DNA of 64,000 nucleotides from Rhea pennata (Eukaryota > Chordata > Aves > Rheiformes > Rheidae): NCBI RefSeq assembly GCF_028389875.1, contig NC_084666.1:64178422-64242421 (forward strand), in the 5' to 3' direction. The number at the start of each line of letters is the position of its first letter. The stretch's first letter is position 1. This document shows, piece by piece, positions 1 through 15,700 of the stretch. The position numbers and the translations under genes were made by a program. The notes beneath the pieces are model-generated. The model ran no database searches. It had not been told where the DNA came from and was given only the letters and a program-made list of their open reading frames with translations.

Positions 1-1452
1 ACTTTGAAGATGGACAGCAATACTTAAGTGTTGTGTCTAACACTTAAATACAGCATGCAATAATAAATAGTAACTGTGGAGATAGCATAAGAGCTGTAAT
101 ATGAAATGATGAATAATTAGCTGGAACCTGTTCTATATATTTGTTACATAAGGATGAACATACAACATCTACAGTACAATCAAAAAAGAGAACACTTTAT
201 CACATATCTACCATGCTCCTTCTATAAGCTCCTACCACTAAAGACAAAAGACTGACAATTTTCCAGCTTCCTTGGTGAGATCATTCAGAATCTACTTGGA
301 ACAAATCTTACTAGTCACCTTCAATTCCCCCTCACAAGTATCAAGAAAAGAATCTTAAAAAAATAAATCCAGCCTCTATCCCTTTCCGTTTTTTCTCTAG
401 GCTTCCCATGTCATATTTTCTGTAAAATCTCTTCTACCATTTTCCTCCCAGTTCTCCAAATGGGCACAATTACACATTGTTTAACTGTCTCTGGTTAACA
501 TATGTCTGCCTTCAAAATATGCACATACTGCTGCCATGTTTGTCAAATACCTCAAAGGCAATGCTATCTTAGACATACACTTTTATGCTGCTCCATGAAC
601 ACTTCTGACCATCCTGTCATTAAATGTGGCCAACTTGCTTTTCACATAGTACGCAAACCATACTTCTAATTCATGGCTGATACGAACTAGAGTAACTATA
701 CTAATTTTAAGGTAGATTTTCCAAAAAGATATGTAAATAATTCAGCAAAGCACCTCCAAAAAAAAAACATAGAAAACTGCTCGACTGAAGAGTTTCTTTC
801 TTCACTTCACGTGCATATACACTGCTCTCCAAAGAAATTTAAGGTGGTATAGAAAGCTAAAAATGACAGGAAGGACACACTATTTTTCCCTCATGTACCT
901 TCATGGGTGTGCAAAAGGGAGAAGGGGAAGAACAGTCCAGCTGGGCTGCCTTACTTCAAGCTTTTTTCATTTTAAGACTCTCTCTAGTCCAGTTTCCACT
1001 TAAGAGGGATCTGTATTTCAGCAACAGTTTATGATTTTGCAGTTGCTGCAGCGGTAGCCATGGCAAGAATCAGCATAGAAAATAGGTCTTGTCTGTAGAA
1101 AAAAAAATTGCTCAGTGCCCTGGCCTTATCTACATAAGCAGTTCAATGCCTACGCTGCCTCATCGGTACTGTCTTTTAGGTATGCCACTGTGCAGTGAGA
1201 AGACCCTTGGAGCAACAGCTACTTGATAAATTTATCCTCAAGGTCTTCCATACGCACACTATTGAAAGCCATGAAGTGCACCACAACTGAGGCCAACTAC
1301 TCATTGTGATTGGATTCTTACTCCTTTCTCCTCAACAGTTAAAAGGCTGTGCCATAAACATTTGATTTAAACTAGTCAGGAGTCAGATTACAACATTCAC
1401 CTACAATTTAGCTTAAAAAAAGTAAACATAAAAGAAAATAAGCAAGCAGTAC
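1..1452 (-). other. HADH: HADH intron 7 (partial)
   Basis: This is AT-rich non-coding sequence. I looked on the minus strand for the terminal HADH exon (a frame ending in a GEGFYKYK-like tail) and did not find it. No repeat family was recognised. Confidence 0.85.
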
Positions 1453-1569
1453 CATCTATAATGTATTTACTGGTATCCAATCCAACATAGTCCAGCAGTT
1501 CAAATGGACCCATGGGATAGCCAGCCCCAAGCTTCATAGCAACATCAATATCTTCCTTTGATGCATCTC
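1453..1569 (-). CDS. HADH: HADH coding exon 7
   Basis: It encodes the end of Gly239, residues 240-277, and the first base of Gly278. It includes the C-terminal-domain motif [17 protein letters not shown], which is near-invariant in the family. The acceptor is CTCTAG before 1569 and the donor GTACTG is at 1452-1447. The next exon, which should start by completing Gly then Trp-His, is not in the window. Confidence 0.95.
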
Positions 1570-4500
1570 CTAGAGAAAAGATTGACAGTTTGATGAACAG
1601 AGAGGATTCTGCATTTATTTGCCACCACTTATAAATAATTAACAGGGTGCTATTTCATGCCGGTGCAGCTCTTCACAGAAATCTCTGCACGTTTCAGAAC
1701 CAGAAAAAATGGAGTAAGCATACACAATAAAATATGTGCTGGAGTACAAAGCTGATTCTCTCCCACAAAACTGGAAGCCTGCTTCCCACTTTCCTAGCTT
1801 CCTCTTGCATTTCAATATATCAGACTCAATCTATCAGAAAGACCAGAGGAAACATCCATCGCTATAAAGAATCAAGGGTTTTTAATAGAGGCAGAAAACC
1901 GACACCTTCTACTTCAGTCAGTGTCTATGCAGTTTATAAATCCTGCACTGCATTTGTCACAGTAAATTTTTTCTTTTGCTGAAAATAAGTTTTATACTGC
2001 AGTGGAAGCAGATGCACGTCTACTGCTTATTTCTACTACATATTTTTGATAAAAGCAATGCATTTTGGTGCAGATCCTACAGGGAGAGGATCAAGCTACA
2101 CAAACCCCAGAGATACCTGTTAAGTGCAAGTACTCTTCACTCTTCATGAATACAGGCATTCAAGGTGTCTAGAAGCTTAGCAGACAAAGCCTGTACAATG
2201 TATACACCTAAATCAGAGAACCTTAGAAACAAATTTTCAAAATCTCCTGTAAGTAGAAAAACATCACTGATAACCTTGTATTAAATAACAGTTTTAATGC
2301 ACCTCCCTTTACTCTTTACTATTGTCTTTTTTTTTTAATCATTTCATTTCTGAAAAACTGGGAAAACTTAGCCTTTAAGTTTCACTTACTTCCAATGTAA
2401 TTTAAGTTCCCCAAAGTCAAATACATGTAAACACACAACTCATTTGAGGTTAATGGAGTTGTATTTACTTCTCCTATCAATGGATTTGGCACACACTGTT
2501 TGTTAGAATTGGCACTTTGCCATCTTACAGCTAACGGTAATTCACAATTATTAATCATCTGCAGGAAATTAGTAGCATTACAATACAACTAAAAAGGGTA
2601 AAGCGGCAAACAAGAACTGTACCCTAGCTCATGCTTAGATCTACTAGCATATAGCAGACTCAGAAATCTGGCTGACTTTGCTTTTTTGTCTTTTCATTAA
2701 AGAGTGAAAAGAGACTATTACACATTAATATTTATAATACGCCCCGTTTAAATCTCTGTTAATCCACTACATGTATTTTGCCTATGCAAAAGCAAGCTCA
2801 TCTTTAACCATTTAAACCATGCAGATTTTGCAAAAATAAGGACTCCAGGACTGACCCAATATAATGGTATTTCAATGCTCAGTATTGTCAGCAAAGAGAC
2901 CTAAATTTCTTATTAACATAGATGACAATCTGGCTCAAGTGCCTAGTCTAAGAATTAATGCAAAGAAGGTGATAAAAATTTAACCTGATTCAACAGAAAA
3001 TATGAACCATAAGATAGCTATCAGGCTTTTCAAAACATTAATCAGCTTTTAAGATTGCTTTCTTAAGAGTTAAGAATTCATAAATGCATTTTAACAAGTT
3101 TGGAAATATCCCTCTGTTGAACAAAATACCAATGGAATAAAGATGAAATCAGAATACTGATTTGCCTGGACAGATAACAGTCAGTTTTTATACATAAATT
3201 CAGTAACTGTTTTCGTCTACATTTAACTAAAAGTTCTTTTGTTTCCTAGAGTATACGTAATGATACGTGCTATTTAACAACGGCAACTCTTTTACATACA
3301 GTAAGAAACCCTCACATCCTATTCAAAATTGTGCTTTTTTTAATGAAAGAGTAATGCCCCCTCACATCTATGCCTTGGCCTTTCAAGTCACTGAAATCTG
3401 CACTTTTCTCCCTTTAAGATATAATTAGGTACATCTGTTGATGGATAAACAAGTAGTGTTGGGTTTATATTTTTTCCTAGAGATCAAAACATCCCTCCCA
3501 TGTGCTATAAAAGATATTTTTAATATTTAAAGCATATTTGGTGGAATTCAGATAATGAAGTGCTTTCATCTGCAAGAAAGTGGTGCTTTCAAAAACAAAA
3601 CGTTTCAAATAACATTCTTAGTAGCACGCAGCCATGAACAGAACACTTGAAATAAGAGCAGTTACACTCTGTAATTTTCTCTCTATTCATTCACATTATA
3701 AGCTTGTTTTCCTTACAAAACAATTATTTATGCTTTGTAAATTAAGTAGTTTGGAGATTTGTGATTATTTCTACCTACCCTCAATATTAATGTGAAAGAA
3801 ACCAGCACTTAAATGGAACTTCCTAAAGAATAAAGGCCTAAAAAATTTAGAAGAGGAACAAGAGGTTTTAAGGGCAACAGGACTGACCCCAATTCACTTG
3901 TATTCCAACACTTCTACATGGTGATAGAGAATATTATACCACTTACCCGAAAATTGTGTGCGAATTGGTGTTTTCACTAACAACCCTTATATAAGTGACC
4001 TTGGGAGAACTTTCCTAATGGTTCCTTGATAGAATTTCCAGGTACTTTCATATGGCTTCTTGGTGGAGGGAGAAGGGATTTCCTGATCAGTTGGCTGAAG
4101 ATATTTTTACAATAGCATTACACTCACCTCCCCATCTCCAGAACAGAAACATTTTCCACTATCAGAAGTTTCCTACACAAGTAATTAGTGACTTCTGACT
4201 CTGCATACACTGGCATTTCAAAATGAAGACAAGGTCCTTCCAACTACACACACTGGCTGATATTTAAAGTACACTAATTCTCAGTTACATCCTCTAAGGT
4301 ATGAAAGTTATGAAGGAATCCCAACACTTTTCTGAAGGGATTTAGTATTTAGCAGAGTAATATGTTAGCCTCCCCTGAAATAAATATCCCTACAAGTACC
4401 TCTCTCAAAAAGTCGAACAGCTTCAAGCATATATGGCACCAAGAGACGGTTAACAATAAACCCCGGAGTATCCTACAAAAAGAAAAAGGGGATTCTAAAT

Positions 4501-7500
4501 AAACATTCTTCACCAGTTCCATACTCAAACACAATACAACAAATTAAACAAGGGCATAAAGACATTTCTTGAATCATTAAGATCTGGTATGCTCTAAGCT
4601 GTAGTTTTTATCTATTTATCTGCTCACTATTAAGTAATAAAGGATAAATTTCACAAACAAGAAACAGCACATAAACATTTGCAATTGAGAGCAGTAAAAC
4701 CACCACAAGCCCAGCTCAATTAATCTCAAAACAATTTAGTGTGGTCAGTTGACATGTAACTTTTCTTCAGCAATGTTCTGCTGACACGGTATCTGCTGTA
4801 TCCGAGGGATACAAAAAGAGCAGTTTTTCCCTAATGTTTTTTTGTGTGCTTTCACTGCTAGAAAGTTAGTTGGTTAAACAGTGTACTTCCGCCCCACTGC
4901 TCACTGCTAAACCACACTTCTGGAAGTTAGGATCGCTTCAATAGCAAACACTAATGCTTCCTTGAAAAGATAAAAGTAAAAAAGGTTTACTGTTAGATGA
5001 AGATAATACCAAACTGATACAGAACATCTTCTATGGAAACTGTAATCAAAATATAAAGAAGAGACAAAGAGAGAGAGCTTTGCAAATACAGTGTCATTTA
5101 GTATACTACTACTGTTCCAGATGGTTATTACTCATTCAATTTTTTCCTCAAAATTTAATCCAGAAAATTCCAAGCAATTTTCCTTCTACAAACAGGAATA
5201 AAAAAAGTAAAGGCTCAGATATGGAAAGTGACCATAATTCTATAGTACCATCTATCCAAGCTAATTCATAAGCAATAACTTTTATGTGTGTGTATATATA
5301 CATTTGTAATTTTATACAATTTCCTCAGTGGAAAACTGAGGCAGAAACATGAAAAAAAAATCACCTAAGATTGCAGAGTTATTTAGCAGCATAGAATGAG
5401 TTCAGCATCCAGATGCTGAAATACTGGAAACTACCAGAAAACCATGCCTTCTTTTTACGATCAAATGTCTCCCACAGGTTTTGAAACACAGCAATAGCTT
5501 CCATAAAGCTACCCAGACTACAACTTAATGGATTTGGAAAAAGAATACTTAGGAAATTGGATGTTCTTCTAGAGACAAGAAACAAAGCTCTGAAGCAATG
5601 AAAATTAAGGTGGTCCTGGGCACTGCAGTGTAAGAAAAGCCTGGAATGAACATACACCATAGAGGATCCAACTGCCTCACACCACAAGATTTAGCAGTCC
5701 TATCTTGAGTATGGCTAAAGAGGAGCTGCTACTTAAGCTCTCCAGTTCGTGCCTCAGTAGGACTGAGAAAAATTAACTATAAACACCAATGTCTGTGAGG
5801 TTTGCTGTTTCCCACAAGATGTCTAGAGTCACCCTACTTATAGCAATTTTGATAAAGAAAGCCTCCACATTTACCACAAATGTTCTAAATGGAAAAAAGA
5901 CAATCTGGGCTAAAAAAGCCTGAATATTTTTGATGTGCTCCTACAATCTATTAAAAACTATCACCTTAAAATGAATAGTTTTAAAAGAGAATAGATCTTC
6001 CAAACATGGCACACTCTTCCCCATGATCCACAATGTACTCACCTTACAACTGACAGGACTCTTTCCTACAGCTTTGCTGAAATCCATAAGTGATTCAAAA
6101 GTCTTTTGGCTGGTCATTGGTGTCTTTATGACCTAGACAGGGGAAAGAATAGAAATACATTTATAAGCAGAATCTCTTTCACTTCATGGTATGTCAACAA
6201 TTAATCCACAATTCAGAACACTATTGCAAAAATATACAAAATATTTATGTTGCAAAAAACAAATTCAATGAATAGATATGTAACAGACAAAGAAAGATAT
6301 TTTAAAGAGAGCAAAAGCATTTTACATATTTTGAAATTAAATGTTGGTTTGAAATACTTCTCCATCTACCTGGTACGGATGGTAAAAGTGACCTTCTTTT
6401 CAGAATCACATTGAGACACTATCGTATAACAGAACACCTTTAAAACTACATAGTCTCTGCTGCCTTGGGAGAAATATTGCTATTATTCTAGAGAACTGTA
6501 TTTACAAACACAGTTCTTGATGTAAAGAGCACAACATTACTTGCCGAAAGTAAACATGAGCACAGACAATTCTAAAGAAAACTTAAGATCTATTTTTCAA
6601 ATTTGGAACAGCCTGTTAGCTTTCAAGTAATATGTTCCTACGTTCATTTTCTTCATAATTGAATCTTTTCCTTTCATCATGTGTAGTCTTTTCTAGAACA
6701 TTTACTGGAGTTTGGATGCATTAAGTTATTTAGTAGGGACCCAGCATAAAAAGGAAGACTTGCAGAAGCTAAACTAGTTGTGATATTTGTTTTGAAACTT
6801 GACCTCCACACGCAGTAACTGGCAAACTGCTATATGTAAGCTGTTATGGTTAAACTCCACTTTGGAATACTTTTAAGTCTCTTAAAAGTTCTCTTCCCAG
6901 CCATCCTGATGACTAATGATGAATTGTTTCTCAGGAAAAAAGAGATAGTAGTTTTTACTTTGAAGTTACATACAAATATCTGAGTCATATTTACATAAAA
7001 CTGTAACAGTTCCTAATATACATTTCAGGATTTTCAAATCTTAGTTCCAGCCTTTCAGATTGTTAGAGAAAGAACTGCCCTCAAAGCTATCTTCTAACAT
7101 AAGATCAACAATCTATGAAAACTGAGATAAGATTCAAAGTCACTGTAGAGTCGTGACCTACGAGGGACAACCTCTGTGACAGATGACTGGCAATTGCAGC
7201 AATATCTTTTACAGTTTTGACATTCCCTTGAAAATTTTTCATTATTTCTAACTGAAACATTGGTTTTTTACAGGAAATGTTGCTCTATCATGCTTGTCAA
7301 TGCAAATCCTGATTTATAGCAGTAGAACTGAAACAAAAGCAAAACCTTAAAGACTATATATTTATGTATTAATATTCTCACTTTGCAAGATCAAGTAACT
7401 AAAAACACACCTTCTGTATCTTACAATTGTTCAAATACTGCTCATCAGCTGCAATGACTTTAGGCTAGGACAATCACAAGTCAGGTAAAAAAAAACAAAT

Positions 7501-9725
7501 TATAAAGACTGACCACAGCAGTCATATATGGAAAGAAAAAACATAGATTGTTTTGTTTTGTTTTGACAAAAGATGGTGGATATCTTTTGTATTTTTCAAA
7601 CATCATAAAAGCTCAGTTTTAATTTCTAAAGACTATCAACTGTTTTAGGTTTATAACGCATATAAGATTAAAATCAAAAATAATAGATTACTAACAATAA
7701 GTAGTTCCTAGCACAGAAACTAATAAAGCTTATATTAGCCTAAGGAATTACACCAAGATTTCTGTTAACCCTGACAACAACTATAAAATTCCTCCTTTTC
7801 TTCTTTACAGCCTTTCCACACAGAATACTTGGTCACAATATACAGAATGCAACATTAAACTAAAAAAATTCCAGAGGGGAAAGAAGTTAGCAAGAGAAAA
7901 TTTGCAAGCATCTGAACCTTTATTAGATAACCATACTCTAAATCAAATTTGTTCATTTCAGCTAAAAGGTTCAAATGCTTAAAAAGGATGAAGGAGAGGG
8001 AAAAGGGAAAGAACACATATTCCAAGACACAGAGCAAGCAACTGCCTATGTATTTTCATGGAAAACAAGCCAAAAAAAGTGTAACAAAATGAATCTCAGT
8101 TCAAAAGGAAGGCAAAAGATATTTTAAGTGTTTGTCATCAAGGGAATACTAGAATTACTCAGCTATGGGACACAGGAAAGAGAAAGATATGCCGCATTTA
8201 AGGGCATAAATTGCAGGAAATAATTTAAGGCAGAGTACTGAAGATGTAAAGTTTATTTCGAGACTTACTCAAGAGCTTATAGGTTCTTGCTGATCAATGT
8301 CAGCCGTAACGTTCGCTCTCTCCCCACGTGTGTGTATGTATGTATGTGTACATATATATTGTCCTTTTGTTGTCTAGCTCCTCTCCATTCCTGTTGCATA
8401 ACCATCCAAAGTTAATCTCTTGATTTAATGGGAAGGAGGGAAGGGGAAAAAGGCAGAGAGAGACTTGGCAGTTTTACTGTGACATGACCATATTTTTGAC
8501 CCCCAGGTAAACTCTGCACCAGATTATTAACTGTTCTGTTCTACATTGTTGCATTATTACAAATCACATAATGTAGCTGAAGAGAGTATATTTAGAAAAA
8601 AACATTCGAAGAGTTACGTAAAAAAAATACTTTTTAAACATCTCTAAAAGTTGAAAAACATTGTAAAGTTAATGTTAACACAAATAATTTCAATACTTCC
8701 AGACAAATCATCTAACACTGAACAAATATGACTGACTGTTTCAAAAGCCACAATGCAGTGAAATTTCACCTGTACATCACTTTCTATCCTACAAAGCAGT
8801 TTTTATTAATTGGCTTGCCTACATCATTGAAATGATCATTATAAATGGCACTTCTGTTGGCAGTTTCAGGGGAGAATTTTGGAGCCCTGGGACAGAAGAC
8901 ACCTCTGTCTGTTCAGCCTGCCCCTCAGCAGACACTGCATCATCCTCTTATCCCCAGAGGTAGCTTATTCCATGTCAGAAGAGCTGCGAACTAAGATCTG
9001 TTCTTTCATCTAATTGAATTCTTAGTGATAAGCAACTGTAGTATGGTTATTATTGTATTATCATCAGACAATTACCTCTACAAGCTTCATCACAGGCACA
9101 GGATTGAAGAAATGGAGACCACCAAATCGGTCCTGCCTGGTGGTTGAGTTAGCCAACTGCGTAATTTGCAGTGATGAAGTGTTGCTTACAAATATTGTAT
9201 GCCTGAAAAAACAAACATATGGATTACATAAATGACAACTATCTTTCTGACAGTAGGAGACCGGTGTACTAGACATAAATAGACATTCATTGGCTAACCA
9301 TCCATAGAATTCTTAGAAATATCCCTGTAAATTAAACCTGTCCTTTTGCTGACGTACAGATACAGCAATAAGAAAAAAATAACCATTGAAAGAGCTGCGT
9401 GAGCTTCCAACTCCATGGAAAGTATGTTGAATACTTCAGTAGGTCAAGGAAAAGGATTTTTAAGTAGAAAACATCATTAACAGCCCAAATCTATTCCAGA
9501 AAATCTCAAAAATCCTGGAAACTTAATGAAATTTTTTTTAAATCTTTTAGGCATCTATGGAAACTCAATCTTTTGACATTTCATATATGTATTTTGGAGT
9601 CTAAAAATATCTAGAATCTTTTTAATAATAACCAATGGGAGACCTCATAAGCAAGCTTACTACCAGAGGAAAGAGCTGATGAAAAAAGCAGGATAAAAAC
9701 TGCTACATATAACACACTGCAAGGG

Positions 9726-9781
<56 letters not shown>

Positions 9782-12700
9782 GAAATTATACTTCCTTTAA
9801 TATATATTTGAAGTCCTTTTCACAGACATATAACAGATTTACTAATTGCAATTCATAATGCTTTATTTCAGAAATATCTCAGAGCCTCCATAGCCCGGTC
9901 GTATTGTTATCACACAGAAAACTCACATGAGTGACATTTTCTCCAAGGCGCACAAACCAGAAGCTAAATTAGACATGAAACTCTATCTTCCATTTTGGAC
10001 TATATCCTATCTACCTTTCAAAAGATTATCCTACTGGACTGGTCAAATGTTAATCTGTATTAGTATTTCATTTACATTCTACCAAGATATAACTGAGCTT
10101 CACAACAGAGCTTTCACAGTTATGTGAAAGTCATAGGGACATCTCATAGGGCCATTAAAAGAAAACATTCAGGGATAAAAAACATGCTCTGACTTCCAGT
10201 TTTTTTATTTATTTATCATTTATTTACTTATATATCTATTTTTATTTTATTTATGCTTTCTGAGCTTTTGAGAATTTGTTAAGGAGAAGGTAATAAAAAA
10301 TCCTAAGACTTTCTATTTACACTTCTTACAAATATCCTTTTGTTATTTCCCCACTGTAAAGCAAGCTGTATTTTGAGGTGGAGTACTAAAAAGAGCATTC
10401 TGTATTCCACATTTTTGACCTCCCATACGATAGCGCTTATTTTCACTGAAAATCTGCCACTGCATACAAAGAACTAAAATATTTACATAAAAATATTTTA
10501 CTTAAGTGAGCCCAAATCTAAACCTAGCAGAGATTACATCTCACAAAATACACTTAGAATAAATGATTTTACTTCAGCACTTGTGGGTAAATACTGCAAC
10601 CTCACACAATGTCTTATGAAAAAAACTTCATTGAATTTATACTGCACACAAGGGCATTTTGTTTACTCTCTCTGTTCTGATCAATTGATTGATTTAAATT
10701 GAATTTACAATGGAAGATAAATGCTTCCATGGCTTAGGTAAACAATCTAAGCTTCAAGGAACAGCAGAGTTGGAAGGCTTTTGAAAACAGTAATATTAGT
10801 AAAGCTCTAATAATGCTTTTCCGGGTATCAGTGTGTTTTGTTTTGGTGCCATCTAGTGGGTCATAGGAAGAAACTAAAAATAGAGACCAACCCAAGAGAA
10901 ACATATCTATGTGATAAAACTTACCCTTACAGTTCATCTCCTTCATACAGTGAATATGAAGGACACTTCATAGTCAGTTTTATAGCACACTGATTCTGAA
11001 CATACTGAAAAAATCCAGGAATACTAGCCAGTTCCTAGCTGAGTTTCCACATCTGAAGACAAATCCTAGACCAAGAAACATCGACATGCATTCCCAACAC
11101 CCAGAAACTAATAGAAGCAACATTAACAACTACCATGTTAGGAGTGTAATGCTGAGGGTAATGCTGCACCCCAGAGTTATCTTTGTTGCAGAGGTCACTG
11201 TAAACCAAATATAGGAGACAAACACATAGCTGTTGCATCTGAAGAAGCACGCTGGACACAAGATACAGTACAAAGGAAGAAAAGTACAAGGTTTCACATA
11301 CTTAATTTCACAAGCATAATTCATTATATTATCTGACCAACGGTAATGCACAGGCCCATAGGTTTCAATCAGCTACCTCTTTGGTAAGCCCAAAGATATA
11401 AATTAAAACACACCCTCACACCTCTGTAGGGTGATCTTTCATGATCTCTGCCTATAACATACAGTTCAAAGTGTAAACAATGTCCAGGGCCTCCCAGAAA
11501 CAAAACTCCTCCCAGGACTCAATTAAAGTCATCTTTATACAAATCTCGTCTTAAGAGATCAATCAACCTCAAGACTACCACCCCCAAATTGATGCAACAG
11601 TGAACTAGTCTAAAAAATAATTTTGAAGTTTTTAATGTTGAAATCTTACCGAGGCTGTATGGCAACTGCATTGACACACATTGCTTTTTATTCCATCACG
11701 ATGACACATGGGATGAATAAAGCCAACACATCAGTCTAAGCATGGAAAAATACTGACTGGACATTTCTGCTTTCACCCCATTACTCACATGAACTCCAAC
11801 TCCCCATATTCCTCACATAATTACAAATTGCCATTTGTATCTCATAGCTAGTATTTTAAATGGTTGGCTACTATGTTCCACAATTTTATTGGCATTTCTT
11901 TCTTTCAGTTATGCTGTTACCCCACAGCTTAAATGCTTCACCATTTACTTCCATTTTCTTTATCCTATACCTTCGATATCTCTATTTTTATTCATCATTT
12001 CCAATTCTCCTTTTAAAAAGAAGGCTTCTTGTCCAATGTCGCTTTTCCCAGCTCTGCAAAACAACGCCTTTGCAGCATCTAGGAGCAGATCTGAACAACT
12101 CCCAATACCTGTTAACATTCTGCAGTTTTAAATGTCATGTTTCAAAGTAACTATGAATAAAAACAGTTCAATCCCAGGGAAAAAAAAGGTGTTCCAAATA
12201 TGCAAGCTACTAAATGACAGCGAGTCCCTGTGCCTATCCTTTCTTGCTTTCTGGTTCTATTTAACGGTCATTTAATATTCTATAATTTGTTCATCAGCTT
12301 TCTCTGTCGAAAATGCACATACTCAGGTGACCAGTGGTCTGCTTTCAAATGATAAATGTAACCTAGTCGTGACTAGTTATCTCGGTTCAATGCAAGGCCT
12401 TTCGTGATCATCTATTGTTTTCAGAAATTACAGACAATTTGGTCACTAACTTTATCAGATAGCCAGAAAATCCCCTTGGCTGAAGTCAACTAACGAACAT
12501 TTTTTTTTCTCCTTTGACATTATATTCATGTTGCACCTTGTTCAGTTTGTTTATTTAAATTAGACAGCTCAGAATAGCTGTTAGTCAATACCTTCAGATT
12601 TAGTTGTACTAGTTAGAACTAGTAGATCTGTCAGCAGTCAATGTCTTGTTATTCCAGGTCATCAATTACAAGGATCAAGCTCCTGAGACTACATACTCAG

Positions 12701-15700
12701 TTTGACAGCATCTTTGTTTTGGACATAATTCAACAGTAACTTTCTAAAGTTATCAAATACACAAAGAATGTTCCAAGGACTGTAAATAACTGAGTTAGTA
12801 CATGCTAAGAAATGATTTATGCTTTTAACCTGAGCACTATAACTGACAATATGCCATTTCTAAACTCTCACAATACAAAGTAGATTTTGTTAACTTAAAC
12901 AAATAAGCTATAAATTATTTATATAAATAAGCTATGACTTAAGAGGCTTCTTAAATCTGTTCATATTAAGGCGAACTAACAGATAGTTCATCATCTCAAT
13001 TCTCAATTTAAATGTGTATCTGTACATTAGTCATACTCCATCTGTATCAGGACTAGCTTATTCTACATTTGCATTTGGTTTTGAGCTTGGAGAGATAACT
13101 TCTATTACAGTTGCCTTAGCAGACAACTCCAGCTGAGCAACTGATACTGACACCAACTCTAAATATATTACAGGCCACTCAGCATGTCAAAAAATGCAGA
13201 TTTACCAGCTACAACGTTGACATTTGCTAATCAACCTGAAATTCTGCAGTTGTTAAAAAAAAAAAAAAAGAAATTGTGAAAGAAATTTGGAAGCATATTC
13301 TTACTCCTCCAATCTCCTGAACTATGTATGAGCTTGACAAAGTTATTATTAAGACTCCCCATCTTAGAATAGATGGAAGATCATTCAGATTAGAAAGGAT
13401 CACTCAGATTTTCATTCTATAGCAGCAGTAAAGATCAACTCTCTTTAGTGTGAGCAGCTCATAGTTAAGATGCAGATGGTTTACAGACGTATATTTTTAA
13501 TCTGCTCACAACCAGGCTCAAGAACTGTTCCTTCTTTCCTTCAGAAGTCTATCCCTGTAACTTCTGCCTCAAATGCTGCTGGATCTCCTGGAGTGAAAAA
13601 TATGGTTCAGCTCATCACAATAACTTACATGTGAATTGATATGGGAAAAAAAATGCCACCAACTTCTAGATCAACTGCAGGATTGAATCTTACTGAGAAT
13701 TGAATCTTAAAAAGTACACTGAACTTACATAAAAGGAGTAGCTAGTTCATTTCAAGCTGCTTTTCAACTGTGCTATAAGAATATTACCATGAAAGGTTAC
13801 AGAAAGTGCAACAGATGTAAAATATTAAAACATAAATAAGCTGGACAAAAACATTTTCTATTTAGCAGTTTGCCAGGCTTATGCAAGCTAAGTAAAAGAA
13901 AGTTAATCCATCACTGCAGAAAATCTCAGTCTTCGTCATACTTTTCTTTGGTATGAAAAGCTTATTGCTAGACTGAAGGCAAAACTTACAGTGGCTTGGA
14001 AAAGGAGACTCTGAACCTTTCGAGTAGATGGAACCCATCACAAACCTGTTTATATTCAAACACACCATGAAACTCCCTACATGAAGCAATACAACAAGTA
14101 AAATAAATCTAGTCAATGCATCTGAAAGTGTCTGGAACTGCACATGTCAAGTATTCCCTATTACATGCCAGTCTGGAGTTAGCCTAAGAGAAAAATACTC
14201 TTGAAAAGAAGCTAAGAAAATGTAGAATTAATGTTTTAAGAAAAAATAGAAGATACAAAGATGTATGTTTCAAAAAGTAACATAAAATATACTCACTCTG
14301 GAGCAAACTTATCCAGCCTCTTGAAGAGCTCATTTTTAACTTCCTGGTTCTCCACAATGGCTTCTATCACCAAATCTGTGCTGTGGACCACCGCTACTGC
14401 ATCAGTGCTTGTTGTCAGGTTCTTTAAGGTCTTCTCAATGAACTCGGTGCCAGCCTGAAATATTCCAAGAAGTTCCATGTCTATTTAAAATTATTTCATT
14501 TATTTTTAAATAAAAATCCCGATACATCCTCTGAGGTATTTTTAAGCCCTCAAAACTTAAGGCATACTGCCACATTTCCAGATTGGTGAGAAAGTTCCAA
14601 GTATGCACAATGCTTTCCCTGATGCACAAAATTTTCCAAGGAAACTTTAGGAAGACTATTCAATCCATTCTGTAGTCCAACCTTCAGCACAAAAGTCTGA
14701 ACAAACAACTGGTTTGTCATTCGGTACTTTGAGAGACCCTGGACTTGCTCTCGGTAAAGATGAACTTTCTCAGTTTCACACCCTTGCACTGTTTTCCTTC
14801 AATGAAGTAACTATCTGGTTTTACAGCACACTGCTATGAATGGATACTTGCTGGTTCATGGACACTTCAGGAAATGAAATGGCTTACAAACAACACCTAC
14901 TACGTTTTTGCTAGGAAGGGGGGGAGGGGGAGAATCTATTTTCTGACTAGCAAAGCTGCCGATCACTGACTGCGAAGACAAAAAACAAACAAAAAGATAA
15001 GCTTTTAAACAAGGGAAAATAGAAACCTAATACAAGTAAAAATATACCTGCATACTAAAAACACAATGTCATACTTAAAGTATAACCATCATGTGGACAA
15101 TTTGCTTCTGTTTTAAAAGATTCTCATAATTATGTGTGGGGAATTACATTGCTCTAGTTATACTGGAATTACTACCGCTGTTCTTCTGCACTGCCTCAGG
15201 CAAACAAGCCCTTTTGCATTTCCTTTATATGCTGCATCATTCATGCTGGTAATCATCAATACTAGTATACATTATATATAGAAAAGTTGCATCTGCTGTA
15301 AAATGCAACGTTATGCCTTCCTCCTTTCTTCCCCAGCTGCCAAAGAAATTTAGGGAAACAGGCAGAGCAACAAATAATCTTTAAGATACAAATTTAAATA
15401 CAGAAATTGCTACACTCTGGTTTGTATGTAAATCTTAATGTAAATGCTAAAGTATCTTACAGCTCTAATTCATGTTCAAGGTAGTTAAACCTGCACTCTC
15501 ATTTCTTTTGCAGTACTTGGTTTTTGTGCCCAAGCTTTTAATCAACAAAAGAATCCTTACCTAGGTATTATGACAATTTTTGTAACGGTTAATTTCAGGA
15601 TAAAATGGATGGTTCCCAGTTAAGTGCTTAAAGATAGCTTGCTATTGAGATAGCTATTATTATTGTTAGGATGAACAATTTAGCAGCAAGTTTAGCATTT

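Larger units (their letters stand above)
9203..14296 (-). other. HADH: HADH intron 3
   Basis: This is the longest HADH intron here, about 5.1 kb. It holds a CA/poly-A microsatellite at 9730-9781 and a TTTA-rich low-complexity stretch at 10201-10254. Open stretches around 11835-12150 overlap in several frames and resemble no known protein. Confidence 0.9.

Noticed and set aside
1-1452. HADH terminal exon
   Set aside because: I searched for the expected Trp-His start and GEGFYKYK-like end on the minus strand and did not find them. The exon must lie beyond the left edge.
11835-12150. Two overlapping plus-strand open frames near 100 codons in HADH intron 3
   Set aside because: Both are hydrophobic products of a pyrimidine-rich stretch, overlap each other in different frames, and match nothing I know.
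12901-12937. Repeated AAATAAGCTAT words about 25 bp apart
   Set aside because: Short and in AT-rich DNA; likely chance and without further structure.
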